Source of the DNA: Shewanella halotolerans
Lineage (GTDB): Bacteria; Pseudomonadota; Gammaproteobacteria; Enterobacterales; Shewanellaceae
Length of the DNA stretch: 64,000 nucleotides
Reading direction: 5' to 3'
NCBI RefSeq assembly: GCF_019457535.1
Contig: NZ_CP080417.1
Coordinates: forward strand, 1,736,001 to 1,800,000
The notes below the pieces were generated by a model. It had not been told where the DNA came from and made no database searches. It was given only the letters and a program-made list of their open reading frames with translations. Shown piece after piece: positions 16,668 to 25,837 of the stretch (position 1 is the stretch's first letter; every line of letters starts with the position of its first letter). The translations under genes and the position numbers were made by a program.

Positions 16668-17612
16668 TTGGACAAGATTTTTGTTGATGAAGCCGTGACG
16701 GAATTACGAACAATCGGCGATATGTTACGTTGGGCGGTGAGTCGCTTTAACGATGCCAATATCTACTATGGTCATGGTACCGATAACGCTTGGGATGAAG
16801 CCATCGCTCTCGTATTCCATGCGCTGCATCTGCCAGAAGAGATTGGTCAGCAGGTGATCCATAGCAACCTCACCAGCAGCGAAAAGCATAAGATTGTCGA
16901 GCTCATCATTCGCCGGGTACGCGAGCGTCTGCCCGTGCCTTATTTGACCAATCGTGCCTTCTTTGCCGGCCTGGAGTTCTATGTGGACGACAGGGTATTG
17001 GTGCCGCGCTCGCCGATCGCCGAGATGATCGCTAACCGTTTCAGCCCTTGGCTCTATAATAAGCCGGTTAACCGTATTCTGGATCTCTGTACCGGCAGCG
17101 CCTGTATCGCCATCGCCTGTGCCTATGAGTTTGAAGATGCCGAGGTCGATGCTATCGACATCAGCAGCGATGCCCTGGAAGTGGCGCAGATCAACATTGA
17201 ATCATTAGGCGTGATGGATAGGGTATTCCCTATCGAGTCTGACATGTTTGCCGCTATCCCTAAGGGGCCGCAATACGATCTGATCGTCTCGAATCCGCCT
17301 TATGTGGATGCCGAAGATATCGGCGACATGCCAGAGGAATATCACCACGAGCCAGAGCTAGGCTTAGCCTCGGGGCGCGATGGTCTGGATCTCACCAAGC
17401 GCATCCTTGCCAATGCCGCGGACTACCTGACCCAAGACGGTCTTTTGGTGGTCGAGGTGGGTAACTCTATGGTTCACCTTATGGAACAGTTCCCCGAGGT
17501 GCCATTTACCTGGGTTAACTTCGAACATGGCGGTGACGGCGTGTTTGTGCTGACTCGCGATCAGTTAGTTGAAAATGAATCACTTTTCGCCATCTACAAA
17601 GATAGTGAATAA
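16668..17612 (+). CDS. prmB: 50S ribosomal protein L3 glutamine methyltransferase PrmB
   Basis: A 314-residue class I methyltransferase that methylates a glutamine in ribosomal protein L3. It has the substrate-binding NPPY motif at residues 209-212 (SNPPYVDAED) and the AdoMet-binding ILDLCTGSACIAIA segment near residue 140. The N-terminal helical domain is typical of PrmB/PrmC. The start is TTG at 16668, supported by GGGAG six bases upstream. Neighbours smrB and aroC agree with E. coli. A hairpin follows at 17650-17675. Confidence 0.95.
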   Translation: MDKIFVDEAVTELRTIGDMLRWAVSRFNDANIYYGHGTDNAWDEAIALVFHALHLPEEIGQQVIHSNLTSSEKHKIVELIIRRVRERLPVPYLTNRAFFAGLEFYVDDRVLVPRSPIAEMIANRFSPWLYNKPVNRILDLCTGSACIAIACAYEFEDAEVDAIDISSDALEVAQINIESLGVMDRVFPIESDMFAAIPKGPQYDLIVSNPPYVDAEDIGDMPEEYHHEPELGLASGRDGLDLTKRILANAADYLTQDGLLVVEVGNSMVHLMEQFPEVPFTWVNFEHGGDGVFVLTRDQLVENESLFAIYKDSE

Positions 17613-17649
17613 TGTATGGTCGGGTAGAGTCTGATTGGCTAATGTTTTG

Positions 17650-17675
17650 TCGGCTTAGAATGACTAAGCCGATTT
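17650..17675 (+). terminator. Weak terminator after prmB
   Basis: TCGGCTTAG and CTAAGCCGA form a nine-base-pair stem with a five-base loop, followed by only TTT. It may let some transcription through to aroC. Confidence 0.6.
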
Positions 17676-17743
17676 AGGAATATAGCCAGTGGCGGCTTTA
17701 GGTTATGCTGAGGCAAATAATCAAGTAGAGGTGAAGTAAGCGA

Positions 17744-18838
17744 ATGTCGGGTAATAGTATCGGTCAAAATTTTGTGGTGACGACTTTTGGTGAGAGCCAC
17801 GGTAAGGCACTGGGCTGTATTATCGATGGCTGCCCTCCGGGTTTGGCGATCGATGAAGCCGATATGCAGCATGACCTCGACAGGCGCCGTCCGGGTACCT
17901 CGCGTTATACCACAGCCAGACGCGAGCCAGATCAGGTGAAGATCCTCTCAGGCGTGTTCGAGGGGCAGACTACAGGTACCTCTATCGGCTTAGTGATCGA
18001 GAATACCGATCAACGTAGCCAGGACTATTCCAACATCAAAGATCAGTTCCGTCCGGGCCACGCCGACTACACCTATCAGCAAAAATATGGCCTTAGGGAT
18101 TATCGCGGTGGCGGGCGCTCATCGGCGCGGGAAACCGCCATGCGTGTAGCGGCCGGCGCTGTGGCCAAGAAGTATCTAAAACAGGTGCACGGCATAGAGA
18201 TCAAGGGTTATCTGTCGCAGCTTGGGCCTATCTGCGCCGAGACCTTGGATTTTGAGCAGGTTGAGCACAATGCCTTCTTCTTTCCCGATGCCGCTAAGCT
18301 AGAGCAACTCGACGAGTATATGCGTGAGCTTAAAAAGAGCGGTGATTCCATAGGCGCTAAGGTGTCTGTGGTGGCGACCAATGTGCCCGTGGGACTGGGT
18401 GAGCCGGTGTTCGATCGCCTCGATGCCGATATCGCTCACGCCCTGATGGGGATCAATGCCGTCAAAGGGGTGGAGATTGGTGATGGCTTTGCCGTGGTAA
18501 ACCAAAAGGGCTCAGAGCACAGAGATCTCATGTCGCCCGAGGGGTTCGCCTCTAACCATGCGGGCGGTATTCTCGGCGGGATCTCATCGGGTCAGCCTAT
18601 CGTTGCGCATATCGCCATGAAGCCGACTTCCAGCATTAGCGTGCCGGGAGAGAGCATGACGGTGCAGGGTGAGCGCGCCGAGGTGGTTACCAAGGGACGT
18701 CACGACCCCTGTGTGGGCATTCGCGCCGTACCGATCGCCGAGGCGATGTTGGCCATCGTCCTGATGGACCATCTCCTCAGGCACAGGGCACAAAACATGA
18801 ATGTCGATAGCATTACCCCTGTGATTGGGATGAAGTAA
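17744..18838 (+). CDS. aroC: Chorismate synthase
   Basis: A 364-residue enzyme that converts 5-enolpyruvylshikimate-3-phosphate to chorismate with reduced FMN, the last common step to aromatic amino acids. Family signatures are GESHGKALGCIIDGCPPG near the start, the central RPGHADYTYQQKYG and GGGRSSARETA, and the C-terminal RHDPCVGIRAVPIAEAM. The length is normal. An AGAGGTGAAG ribosome binding region lies just before the ATG. A terminator lies at 18856-18883, so aroC is probably its own unit or shares a transcript with prmB. Confidence 0.97.
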   Translation: MSGNSIGQNFVVTTFGESHGKALGCIIDGCPPGLAIDEADMQHDLDRRRPGTSRYTTARREPDQVKILSGVFEGQTTGTSIGLVIENTDQRSQDYSNIKDQFRPGHADYTYQQKYGLRDYRGGGRSSARETAMRVAAGAVAKKYLKQVHGIEIKGYLSQLGPICAETLDFEQVEHNAFFFPDAAKLEQLDEYMRELKKSGDSIGAKVSVVATNVPVGLGEPVFDRLDADIAHALMGINAVKGVEIGDGFAVVNQKGSEHRDLMSPEGFASNHAGGILGGISSGQPIVAHIAMKPTSSISVPGESMTVQGERAEVVTKGRHDPCVGIRAVPIAEAMLAIVLMDHLLRHRAQNMNVDSITPVIGMK

Positions 18839-18855
18839 GACGCAATTGAGCGAAT

Positions 18856-18883
18856 AAGAGGGCACAGAAATGTGCCTTCTTTT
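18856..18883 (+). terminator. Terminator of aroC
   Basis: AAGAGGGCACA and TGTGCCTTCTT pair (one G-T wobble) across a GAAA loop, followed by T residues, 17 bases after the aroC stop. Confidence 0.85.
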
Positions 18884-19011
18884 ATGGGAGCCATTAATGC
18901 TATGGGTTCCAGTCAGAATAAAGTCATTATAAGAAGTCGCTCCGAGTCACCTCGAGAGCAGATAGTAACCCTGCTAGAAATCGCCCTATACATAGGAATA
19001 GCCCTACACAA

Positions 19012-20220
19012 ATGTCGTCCAACGCCCAGTCATCCACTAGCATGTCGCCAAATGGCATGCAACAGCCTGATCCAAAACACCAACTGCACTGGATTAGCGC
19101 CTGTTACTTTTTCTTCTTCGCGATCCTCGGCGTGCTGGTGCCTTATCTCGGGGTCTTCTTCGAGAATCGGGGTTTCGATGCGCAGCAGATTGGCTTTTTG
19201 CTCGCCATCCTGATGGCGACGCGCATCATCGCCCCCAATATCTGGGCCATGGTGGCCGATAAGACGGGCATGCGTGGCCAGCTGGTGAAGATGGGGGCGG
19301 CATGTTCGGCGGTCACCTTCATGAGTTTCTTCTATCATGGTGGCTTTCTCTACTTGGCCGTCAGCCTCAGCATCTATACCTTCTTCTGGAACGCTATCTT
19401 GGCCCAACTTGAGGTGATCACCCTAGAGACCCTGGGGGAGAATACCGGGGGCTATGGTAAGATCCGCAGCTTCGGCAGCCTGGGTTATCTGGTGTTCGTG
19501 GTCAGCGTAGGCTTTGCCATTAGCCAGTTCGGCACAGAGATCTTGCCCTTCGTCGGTCTCGCTCTGTTCCTTGGCTTGCTGGGCTGCTCCCTGTCTCTGC
19601 CAAGTACCCGGGTGAAGGTCGACAAGAGCCAGGTACCCACGCCTCTAAAGCTAGATACGGGTATCATTTGGTTCTTGCTATCGGCCATGTTGCTGCAGAT
19701 GAGCGCCGGACCTTTCTACGGTTTTTTTGTGCTTTACCTTAAACAGGTGGGTTACAGCGAGTCCAGCGCCGGCATCTATGTCGCTCTTGGGGTGCTGGCC
19801 GAGATTGTCATGTTTATGTTTGCGCCGAGATTGTTGGGGCGATATGGGGTCAGTGCCTTGCTGGTGATCTCTATCGGCTTTACGGCGGTGCGGTGGCTAC
19901 TCATGGCCTTTTGTGCCAGCAGCATGTTCTGGCTCGGGGTTAGTCAGCTGCTGCATGCCTTCACCTTTGGTCTGGTGCATGCGGCCTCGATTCAGTTCGT
20001 TCATCAAAGATTCGACGTGCGCCACCGTAGCAAGGGGCAGGCGCTCTATGCCAGCCTGAGTTTTGGTGTCGGCGGCGCGCTCGGCACCTGGCTGTGTGGC
20101 TTCATCTGGGGGGATGGTTCCCAGGCCTGGCTGAGCTGGTTGGCGGCCGCCGTTTGTGCCCTGCTGTCCATGCTTGCGGTACTGTTAATCCCTAAGGCGC
20201 GCGAAGTTGCAAAACAATAA
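19012..20220 (+). CDS. MFS transporter of the nucleoside/phenylpropionate permease type
   Basis: A 402-residue integral membrane protein with about twelve hydrophobic segments. The N-terminal layout (a short polar tail, then SACYFFFFAILGVLVPYLGVFFENRGFDAQQIGFLLAI) and the segment GGYGKIRSFGSLGYL resemble the HcaT/NupG-related branch of the major facilitator superfamily. The substrate cannot be told from sequence. It lies between aroC and an ATP-NAD kinase-like gene, 20 bases ahead of the latter, so the two are probably co-transcribed. The ATG at 19012 was chosen because it opens the polar tail before the first membrane segment. Confidence 0.85.
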   Translation: MSSNAQSSTSMSPNGMQQPDPKHQLHWISACYFFFFAILGVLVPYLGVFFENRGFDAQQIGFLLAILMATRIIAPNIWAMVADKTGMRGQLVKMGAACSAVTFMSFFYHGGFLYLAVSLSIYTFFWNAILAQLEVITLETLGENTGGYGKIRSFGSLGYLVFVVSVGFAISQFGTEILPFVGLALFLGLLGCSLSLPSTRVKVDKSQVPTPLKLDTGIIWFLLSAMLLQMSAGPFYGFFVLYLKQVGYSESSAGIYVALGVLAEIVMFMFAPRLLGRYGVSALLVISIGFTAVRWLLMAFCASSMFWLGVSQLLHAFTFGLVHAASIQFVHQRFDVRHRSKGQALYASLSFGVGGALGTWLCGFIWGDGSQAWLSWLAAAVCALLSMLAVLLIPKAREVAKQ

Positions 20221-20240
20221 GAGATGATAAGGAAATATCC

Positions 20241-21392
20241 ATGAAACAGACATTTCGCCTCGGCGTGATCATCAATCCTCTGGCAGGCCTTGGAGGGAGT
20301 GTGGCACTCAAGGGAAGCGATGGCGTGGCAGATGAGGCGATAGCCCGCGGCGCCGAGCCTAAGGCCCACTTGAGAATGGCCCAGGCGCTGGAAGTGATCA
20401 CCCCTTATCTGGATAAGATCACTGTCGTTACCGCCTCCGGTGCCATGGGCGCCGATTTAGCCGCGCAGATGGGATTTAACCATCAGGTGGTTTATCAGGT
20501 GGGCGATACCACCGCGGCCAGCGATACCCAAGCCGCCGCCAAGGCGCTGCAGGCCGCAGGGGTGGATCTCTTGCTGTTTGCCGGTGGCGACGGCACGGCG
20601 CGTGATCTGTTTGAGGTGGTAGATGAGGCTCAGCCTGTGCTGGGCGTGGCGGCCGGGGTGAAGATTCATTCGGGCGTCTATGGTATTACGCCCCACGCCT
20701 CTGGCATGGTGGTCAAGTTGCTGCTCGAGGGCGCTTTGGTGAGCCTGATGTCGGCCGATGTGATGGATATCGACGAGGTGGCCTTCAGGCAAGGAGTGGT
20801 AAGGGCGCGCCGATTCGGCGAGATGCAGGTGCCTGCCGAGCCCCGCTACATTCAGGCGGTTAAGATGGGCGGCAAAGAGGTCGATGAGTTGGTGCTGGCG
20901 GATATCGCCGCCGAGGCGATTGAGCAGATAGACGATGGGCTCGCCATCATGGGCTCGGGCAGCACAGTCGCCGCCGTGATGGAGGAACTTGGGCTGGATA
21001 ACACCCTGCTGGGAGTGGATTTGATTGACGCGGGCGAGCTGCTTGCCAGCGATCTCAGCGCCACGTCGCTGCTCGAGGCAATCACAGGCCGTGAGTGTAA
21101 GTTAGTGATCACCCTCATCGGCGGCCAGGGGCATATCCTGGGGCGGGGTAACCAACAGTTGTCGCCGGCGCTTATTCGTCAGGTGGGCAAAGAAAATATT
21201 ATCATCCTGGCGACAAAAACTAAGTTAAAAGCACTTGAAGGTCGGCCCTTAATTGTGGATAGTGGCGACCCAGAGTTAGACAGCGAATTATGTGGTTATT
21301 ATAAAGTCGTGACCGGCTACCACGATTATGTGATGTATCAGGTGGCTAATCCTGACTTAATCAGCCCAGATGTGATCGGGCAGCCTGAATAG
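20241..21392 (+). CDS. ATP-NAD kinase family protein
   Basis: A 383-residue protein with the NAD kinase/diacylglycerol kinase-type nucleotide motif GGDGTARDL at residues 115-123, and a C-terminal part rich in glycine (GQGHILGRGNQQLSP). The N-terminus reads FRLGVIINPLAGLGG, also typical of this group. It is longer than the housekeeping NAD kinase NadK and belongs to the COG3199-type branch, whose substrate is not well defined. It starts 20 bases after the MFS gene and precedes yfcL by 22 bases, suggesting one operon through the RNA methyltransferase. Confidence 0.85.
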   Translation: MKQTFRLGVIINPLAGLGGSVALKGSDGVADEAIARGAEPKAHLRMAQALEVITPYLDKITVVTASGAMGADLAAQMGFNHQVVYQVGDTTAASDTQAAAKALQAAGVDLLLFAGGDGTARDLFEVVDEAQPVLGVAAGVKIHSGVYGITPHASGMVVKLLLEGALVSLMSADVMDIDEVAFRQGVVRARRFGEMQVPAEPRYIQAVKMGGKEVDELVLADIAAEAIEQIDDGLAIMGSGSTVAAVMEELGLDNTLLGVDLIDAGELLASDLSATSLLEAITGRECKLVITLIGGQGHILGRGNQQLSPALIRQVGKENIIILATKTKLKALEGRPLIVDSGDPELDSELCGYYKVVTGYHDYVMYQVANPDLISPDVIGQPE

Positions 21393-21414
21393 CAAGAAGA
21401 CAATTGGAGACACA

Positions 21415-21696
21415 ATGTTAGAGCAGTATGAGCAAGCATTAGACGAGTGGATCGCCACCAAAGTAGCAGGCGGTGATGACGACCAACTCTTTGCCAGTGG
21501 TTACCTACAGGGGCATGTGGCCGTGGTGCTGTCAGAGCTCGAGCAGGAAACGGTGCAAGACAGCGAGGCGCTGGAGGCTAAGATGCAGGTCTGTCTGGAA
21601 ACGGCCAAGTCTGAGCTCGAGCCTGCCGATCATGCCCTGGTGGTTAATGCCTGGGCTGAGCTGCGCGAGAAGATGGCTCAGGTAGCAAACGCCTAG
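21415..21696 (+). CDS. yfcL: YfcL family protein
   Basis: A 93-residue acidic, probably helical cytoplasmic protein (MLEQYEQALDEWIATKV and a long ELEQETVQDSEALEAKM helix). It matches in size and placement the uncharacterised YfcL family, which in E. coli also lies near the aroC-fabB region. The stop is two bases before the next start codon, so it is translationally coupled to the methyltransferase gene. No function is known. Confidence 0.75.
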   Translation: MLEQYEQALDEWIATKVAGGDDDQLFASGYLQGHVAVVLSELEQETVQDSEALEAKMQVCLETAKSELEPADHALVVNAWAELREKMAQVANA

Positions 21697-21698
21697 TC

Positions 21699-22223
21699 AT
21701 GGCTAATGCAAGCAAGGTGATCATAGGGCTGCAAAACCCAAAGAGCCCGACGAACGTGGGCGGCGTGATGCGCGCCGCCGGCTGTTATCGCGCCGATGAG
21801 GTGCGTTACACGGGTAAACGTTATGCGCTGGCCGCCCAGCACAGGGGCGAGCAGTACAATACCGACACCAAGCGGGTGAGTCAGCATATTCCCCTCAATG
21901 GCGTAGAGTCGCTGCTTGACTCACTCGATGCCGATACCAAGGTGATCTGTGTCGATCTGGTGGAAGGCGCCACGCCGCTGCCAGCCTTTAGCCATCCACA
22001 GAAGGCCATCTATCTCTTTGGCCCCGAAGATGGCACCCTAGATCAAGCGCTTATCGACTGCGCCGATGAGGTGGTCTATGTCCCGACTGTGGGCTGCATG
22101 AATCTGGCCTCCTCGGTCAATGTGCTGCTCTATGACAGGTTGGCCAAGGGGGAGCATCTCTCGGGCGATGACCTCATTCGCGCCAGTCGTGACACCAACA
22201 ACCGTGTCAAGGTCAAAGCCTAA
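21699..22223 (+). CDS. TrmH/SpoU family RNA 2'-O-methyltransferase
   Basis: A 174-residue SPOUT-fold methyltransferase. The family motifs are NPKSPTNVGGVMRAA (motif 1, residues about 12-26), IYLFGPEDGTL (motif 2) and MNLASSVNVLLYDRL (motif 3, about 133-147), which form the knotted AdoMet site. It is compact and lacks an extra RNA-binding domain, similar to TrmL-sized enzymes, but the RNA target cannot be stated. It is last in the MFS/ATP-NAD kinase/yfcL/methyltransferase run and converges with mnmC across 82 bases. Confidence 0.88.
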   Translation: MANASKVIIGLQNPKSPTNVGGVMRAAGCYRADEVRYTGKRYALAAQHRGEQYNTDTKRVSQHIPLNGVESLLDSLDADTKVICVDLVEGATPLPAFSHPQKAIYLFGPEDGTLDQALIDCADEVVYVPTVGCMNLASSVNVLLYDRLAKGEHLSGDDLIRASRDTNNRVKVKA

Positions 22224-22242
22224 CTCATCTGGTGGATCACTT

Positions 22243-22270
22243 ACCAAGGGCTTAACGACTCGCCCTTGGT
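22243..22270. terminator. Hairpin between the RNA methyltransferase and mnmC
   Basis: ACCAAGGGC and GCCCTTGGT form a nine-base-pair stem with a ten-base loop between two convergent genes. No T tract follows on either side, so it is a weak or non-intrinsic terminator. Confidence 0.45.
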
Positions 22271-22305
22271 ACTCATTGTTTACCCCTAATCTTTCAAGTT
22301 AGCGC

Positions 22306-24381
22306 TTACAGCGCCTTACCCTTAATCAGTTTTCGCATCCACATACGATTGGGGTTGAGCAGGGTTAATATATCATTCGTGGCAGGTAGCAGCTCGCCGC
22401 AAAGCTGGGCGGCTAAGATCTCTGCCGCCAGCGGACCAGAGGTGAGGCCCCGCGATCCAAGTCCGCCGAGAATAAACAATCCCTGATGAACGGGTGCTGG
22501 TGTCGTCTGCCAATACTTGGCGCTTTCCTTGGGGCCCTTTTTGGTTTGCTGATGGTCGATATAGGTAGCCGATATCGCCTCGAAATCTGGGGCACAGCCC
22601 ATCATGGGGGCATGATCCCGTGTGACCATACGCACGCCTACGCGAGCGCTATGGCCTGTGATATCCACCGCCTTGGTCCACTCCCCGCCGTAGCTGGTGC
22701 GGATCTTGTCTAAATTCTCCACCTGCTCCACCGCGCTGTAGTCGAGATTGCTGGCGTCTTTCACATAGCTGGCCCCTGTGCAGTGCAGCTTATCGTGGGC
22801 AGGCGTCAGGTAGCCGTGGGCGCAGAGCACCGTCTTAAGGTCTCTAAGTGGCGCTCTTGCCGGGATATGGCTAACCTGACCACGAAAACCGCTGATGGGT
22901 AAGTGGGTGGTTTGGGCGAAATCGGTCAGGTGACGCCCATTGGCCAGCACCAGATTGGCAAAGGGGCCAAATTTAACTTCTTGATCATCTTGAACCGCAC
23001 TCAGATACCACTTCTGGTTCTCAAATCGAATTGCCGTGACTTGGCAATTGTAGTGGCTGGTCTGTTTACCTAACCGTTCGGCCTGGCTGATGGCCGCGCG
23101 GGTAAAGGCTTGTGGCGACACCCAGCCTGCGAGCGGATAGTAGATCCCTTGGTGTTCTATGCTGACCCCAGCGAGCGCCGTAGCCTGGGAGGCATCGATG
23201 GAGCGGGCGATCGATTCCGCCCAGGGCTGAGCTTTGATTATCTTGGCGAGGCGCTTATGGCTGCGCTCATCGTGGCCGGTCTGCAGCACGCCGCAAAAAT
23301 CATGGGGGATCTCATGGCCCGCCTCAATGAGTTGCTTGAGCCTTTGACGACTAAAGAGGTAACCCTGCAGAAAATAGTGACTCAGGCTGCCATGTTCTGG
23401 GGTGAGCAGGGGATAGATTGCGCCCTGTTTATTGCCAGATGCCTGCTCGCCCGGCGACTTATCCATACAGAAGAAGCTAACCTTTTTGCCGCGCTCGGCC
23501 AGTGAGAGGGCCAGGTTCGCGCTGGCGACGCCACCACCTATGATGGCGATTTCTCCCTCATGACCTTGTGTCAAAGGATTGAAGGCGAACTTATCTAATT
23601 GTTGGCGCCTGAGGGCGCGCCGCTCAACCATGGCGATATCCTGCGACGCTAGACTTGGTTTTTCGAGTAGAGTCACAAGCTGGTCATCTTTTAGAGATAA
23701 GTTAAGGCGATAGCAGGTAAAACCCGCCTTGATGATCAACTGGGTCAGTAAGTTGGTATTGGCGTTATTTGAGGTCTTGTCTAGATTAACATCGACATTC
23801 TCGAGAAGGAGAAACTCGGCGTTATCTTGGCTGAGGCGCGCCATCTGCCAGATAAGCGACTCATCGGTAGCCTGGGTATCGGCCAGCCAGCCTTGGATTG
23901 CTTGACTTGCTAGGCTTGGTGAAACTAAGTCTTTGAGTTGCGTAAGCGGATCGCCAAGATGGATGTCGATGATAAGCCGCGCGTTTGCCAGCTTGAGCCT
24001 GTGACAGCCCGACACCCGAGCGTCGTAAATTGCCTTAATCTGTTCTTTGGCTGGTGACGCCAGGGGCTCACTCTCGGCAAGGGCCTTAAGCCAGCTTGCC
24101 TGATGCTCGGCAAACAGGTGTAGATGAAGATGCTGCTTTTGAAGGTGTGGCTTTTGAAGGTGCTGCTTTGAACCAGCTTGCGTTAGTCGCTCTGCTATAA
24201 GCGCGGCTGGCCAGTTGGCATCACTGCTTGGGAGTAGGGCGATAATTTGGTGAGAGTTTTGACTCTTTACCGCCGATAAATGGCTGAAAATTGCGTCGAA
24301 TGTAGGCATTTTGTCACTATTTTGTGCGTTATTCGGGTGTTCGGTGGCCAATGAATTTACTCTCAAGGGGATATTAGGCAT
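22306..24381 (-). CDS. mnmC: MnmC with intact oxidoreductase and degenerate methyltransferase half
   Basis: MnmC modifies the wobble uridine of tRNA (last steps of mnm5s2U). From the ATG at 24381 it is 691 residues. The reading frame runs further upstream but would enter fabB, and AGGT precedes this ATG. The C-terminal FAD-dependent oxidoreductase begins near residue 274 with EIAIIGGGVASANLALSLAERG and includes GNKQGAIYPLL and LGGLGSRGLTSGPLAAEIL, all conserved. The N-terminal 270 residues align in position with the MnmD methyltransferase, but the AdoMet motif (GFGTGLNF in E. coli) and the DGFAPAKNPDMW motif are absent; the latter region reads GWLADTQATDESLIW. The methyltransferase activity is therefore probably lost. 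It is divergent from fabB, as in E. coli. Confidence 0.88.
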   Translation of the reverse strand: MPNIPLRVNSLATEHPNNAQNSDKMPTFDAIFSHLSAVKSQNSHQIIALLPSSDANWPAALIAERLTQAGSKQHLQKPHLQKQHLHLHLFAEHQASWLKALAESEPLASPAKEQIKAIYDARVSGCHRLKLANARLIIDIHLGDPLTQLKDLVSPSLASQAIQGWLADTQATDESLIWQMARLSQDNAEFLLLENVDVNLDKTSNNANTNLLTQLIIKAGFTCYRLNLSLKDDQLVTLLEKPSLASQDIAMVERRALRRQQLDKFAFNPLTQGHEGEIAIIGGGVASANLALSLAERGKKVSFFCMDKSPGEQASGNKQGAIYPLLTPEHGSLSHYFLQGYLFSRQRLKQLIEAGHEIPHDFCGVLQTGHDERSHKRLAKIIKAQPWAESIARSIDASQATALAGVSIEHQGIYYPLAGWVSPQAFTRAAISQAERLGKQTSHYNCQVTAIRFENQKWYLSAVQDDQEVKFGPFANLVLANGRHLTDFAQTTHLPISGFRGQVSHIPARAPLRDLKTVLCAHGYLTPAHDKLHCTGASYVKDASNLDYSAVEQVENLDKIRTSYGGEWTKAVDITGHSARVGVRMVTRDHAPMMGCAPDFEAISATYIDHQQTKKGPKESAKYWQTTPAPVHQGLFILGGLGSRGLTSGPLAAEILAAQLCGELLPATNDILTLLNPNRMWMRKLIKGKAL

Positions 24382-24484
24382 TATTTTACCTGCCTTTATG
24401 GAAAGCTGACCACTTAAATGCAGTAAAAGCGATACTATTGACGCAGCTAAATTGGTACTAGACGTACGGAATGGATAGTAAATA

Positions 24485-25696
24485 ATGAAAAGAGTCGTGA
24501 TCACCGGCCTTGGCATAGTGTCAAGTATCGGTAACAACAAGCAAGAAGTCACCGAGTCACTCAAAGCGGGTCGCAGTGGTATTACCCACTCAGATCAGTT
24601 TGAAGAAATGAAGCTTCGTAGCCATGTTTGGGGCGACATTAAGTTAGACCCTAAAGAACATATCGACCGTAAAGCATTACGTTTTATGGGTGATGCAGCC
24701 GCATACGCTTATATTGCCATGGAGCAAGCGATAGCCGATGCTGGCCTCACCGAAGAACAATATTCAAATCACCGCGTCGGTATCATCGCCGGTACTGGCG
24801 GCGCGTCATCGGCTAACCAGGTTCAGGCTGCCGATACCCTGCGTGAGAAAGGTGTGAAGCGCGTTGGTCCTTATATCGTGCCACGCATCATGTCGAGCAC
24901 GGCCAGCGCCTGTTTGGCCACGCCATTTAAGATCAAGGGCATGAACTACTCAATCAGTTCGGCTTGTGCCACCAGTGCTCACTGTATCGGCCATGCGGTG
25001 GAACTCATTCAGATGGGTAAGCAAGACATGGTCTTCGCCGGTGGTGCCGAAGAGGTGGATTGGACCCTGACCATGGGCTTCGACGCCATGGGCGCACTGT
25101 CGACTAAGTATAACGACTGCCCTGAGAAGGCTTCTCGTACCTATGATGCGGACCGTGATGGTTTCGTTATCTCTGGCGGCGGCGGGATCGTGGTTGTCGA
25201 AGAGCTTGAGCATGCGCTCGCTCGCGGCGCTAAGATCTATGCCGAAGTGATCGGGTACGGCGCTTCTTCAGATGGTTACGACATGGTTGCACCATCGGGC
25301 GAAGGCGCGGTGCGTTGCATGAAGATGGCGCTCGAAAGTGTAGACACACCGATCGACTACATCAACACTCATGGTACTTCAACGCCTGTTGGCGACATGC
25401 GTGAGCTGGAAGCCTTAGCCGAAACCTTCGGTGACAACTTGCCTGCTATCGCATCGACCAAGTCTTTGACTGGTCACGCACTGGGCGCCGCGGGTGTGCA
25501 TGAGGCGATCTACAGCCTGATCATGATGGAGAACAGCTTCATCGCACCGAGCATCAACATCGATAATCTTGATGAGAAGGCTCAAGGTATGCCTATCGTG
25601 ACCGAATATCGCGATGCCGAGCTTAACACTATCATGAGCAACAGCTTCGGCTTCGGTGGCACAAACGCTACATTGGTCATGCGCAAGTACAAGTAA
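24485..25696 (+). CDS. fabB: 3-oxoacyl-ACP synthase I
   Basis: A 403-residue ketosynthase that elongates acyl-ACP with malonyl-ACP and is needed for unsaturated fatty acid synthesis. The nucleophile is Cys161 in SSACATSAHC; the two histidines are in INTHGTSTPVGD and SLTGHALGAAG. The N-terminus MKRVVITGLGIVSSIGNN is typical of FabB. It is divergent from mnmC, with 103 bases between starts. A terminator lies at 25724-25752. Length and motifs are normal. Confidence 0.96.
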   Translation: MKRVVITGLGIVSSIGNNKQEVTESLKAGRSGITHSDQFEEMKLRSHVWGDIKLDPKEHIDRKALRFMGDAAAYAYIAMEQAIADAGLTEEQYSNHRVGIIAGTGGASSANQVQAADTLREKGVKRVGPYIVPRIMSSTASACLATPFKIKGMNYSISSACATSAHCIGHAVELIQMGKQDMVFAGGAEEVDWTLTMGFDAMGALSTKYNDCPEKASRTYDADRDGFVISGGGGIVVVEELEHALARGAKIYAEVIGYGASSDGYDMVAPSGEGAVRCMKMALESVDTPIDYINTHGTSTPVGDMRELEALAETFGDNLPAIASTKSLTGHALGAAGVHEAIYSLIMMENSFIAPSINIDNLDEKAQGMPIVTEYRDAELNTIMSNSFGFGGTNATLVMRKYK

Positions 25697-25723
25697 TCGC
25701 TCAGCTGTTTTTGACAGTCATTA

Positions 25724-25752
25724 GAAAAGGGAAGCAGATGCTTCCCTTTTTT
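25724..25752 (+). terminator. Terminator of fabB
   Basis: AAAAGGGAAGCA and TGCTTCCCTTTT form a twelve-base-pair stem with a two-base gap (in practice a shorter stem and tetraloop) and a T tract. Confidence 0.93.
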
Positions 25753-25837
25753 GTGTCTAGCTTCAGCTGGCATCTTACTGATAAAAAGTGAAACACGCCC
25801 ATTAAAGCGGGCGCGTGAGCTATGACTGAGCCTTAAA

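Noticed and set aside
24382..24564. N-terminal extension of mnmC into fabB
   Set aside because: It would overlap the divergent fabB coding sequence and lacks similarity to MnmC; the ATG at 24381 has a ribosome binding site.
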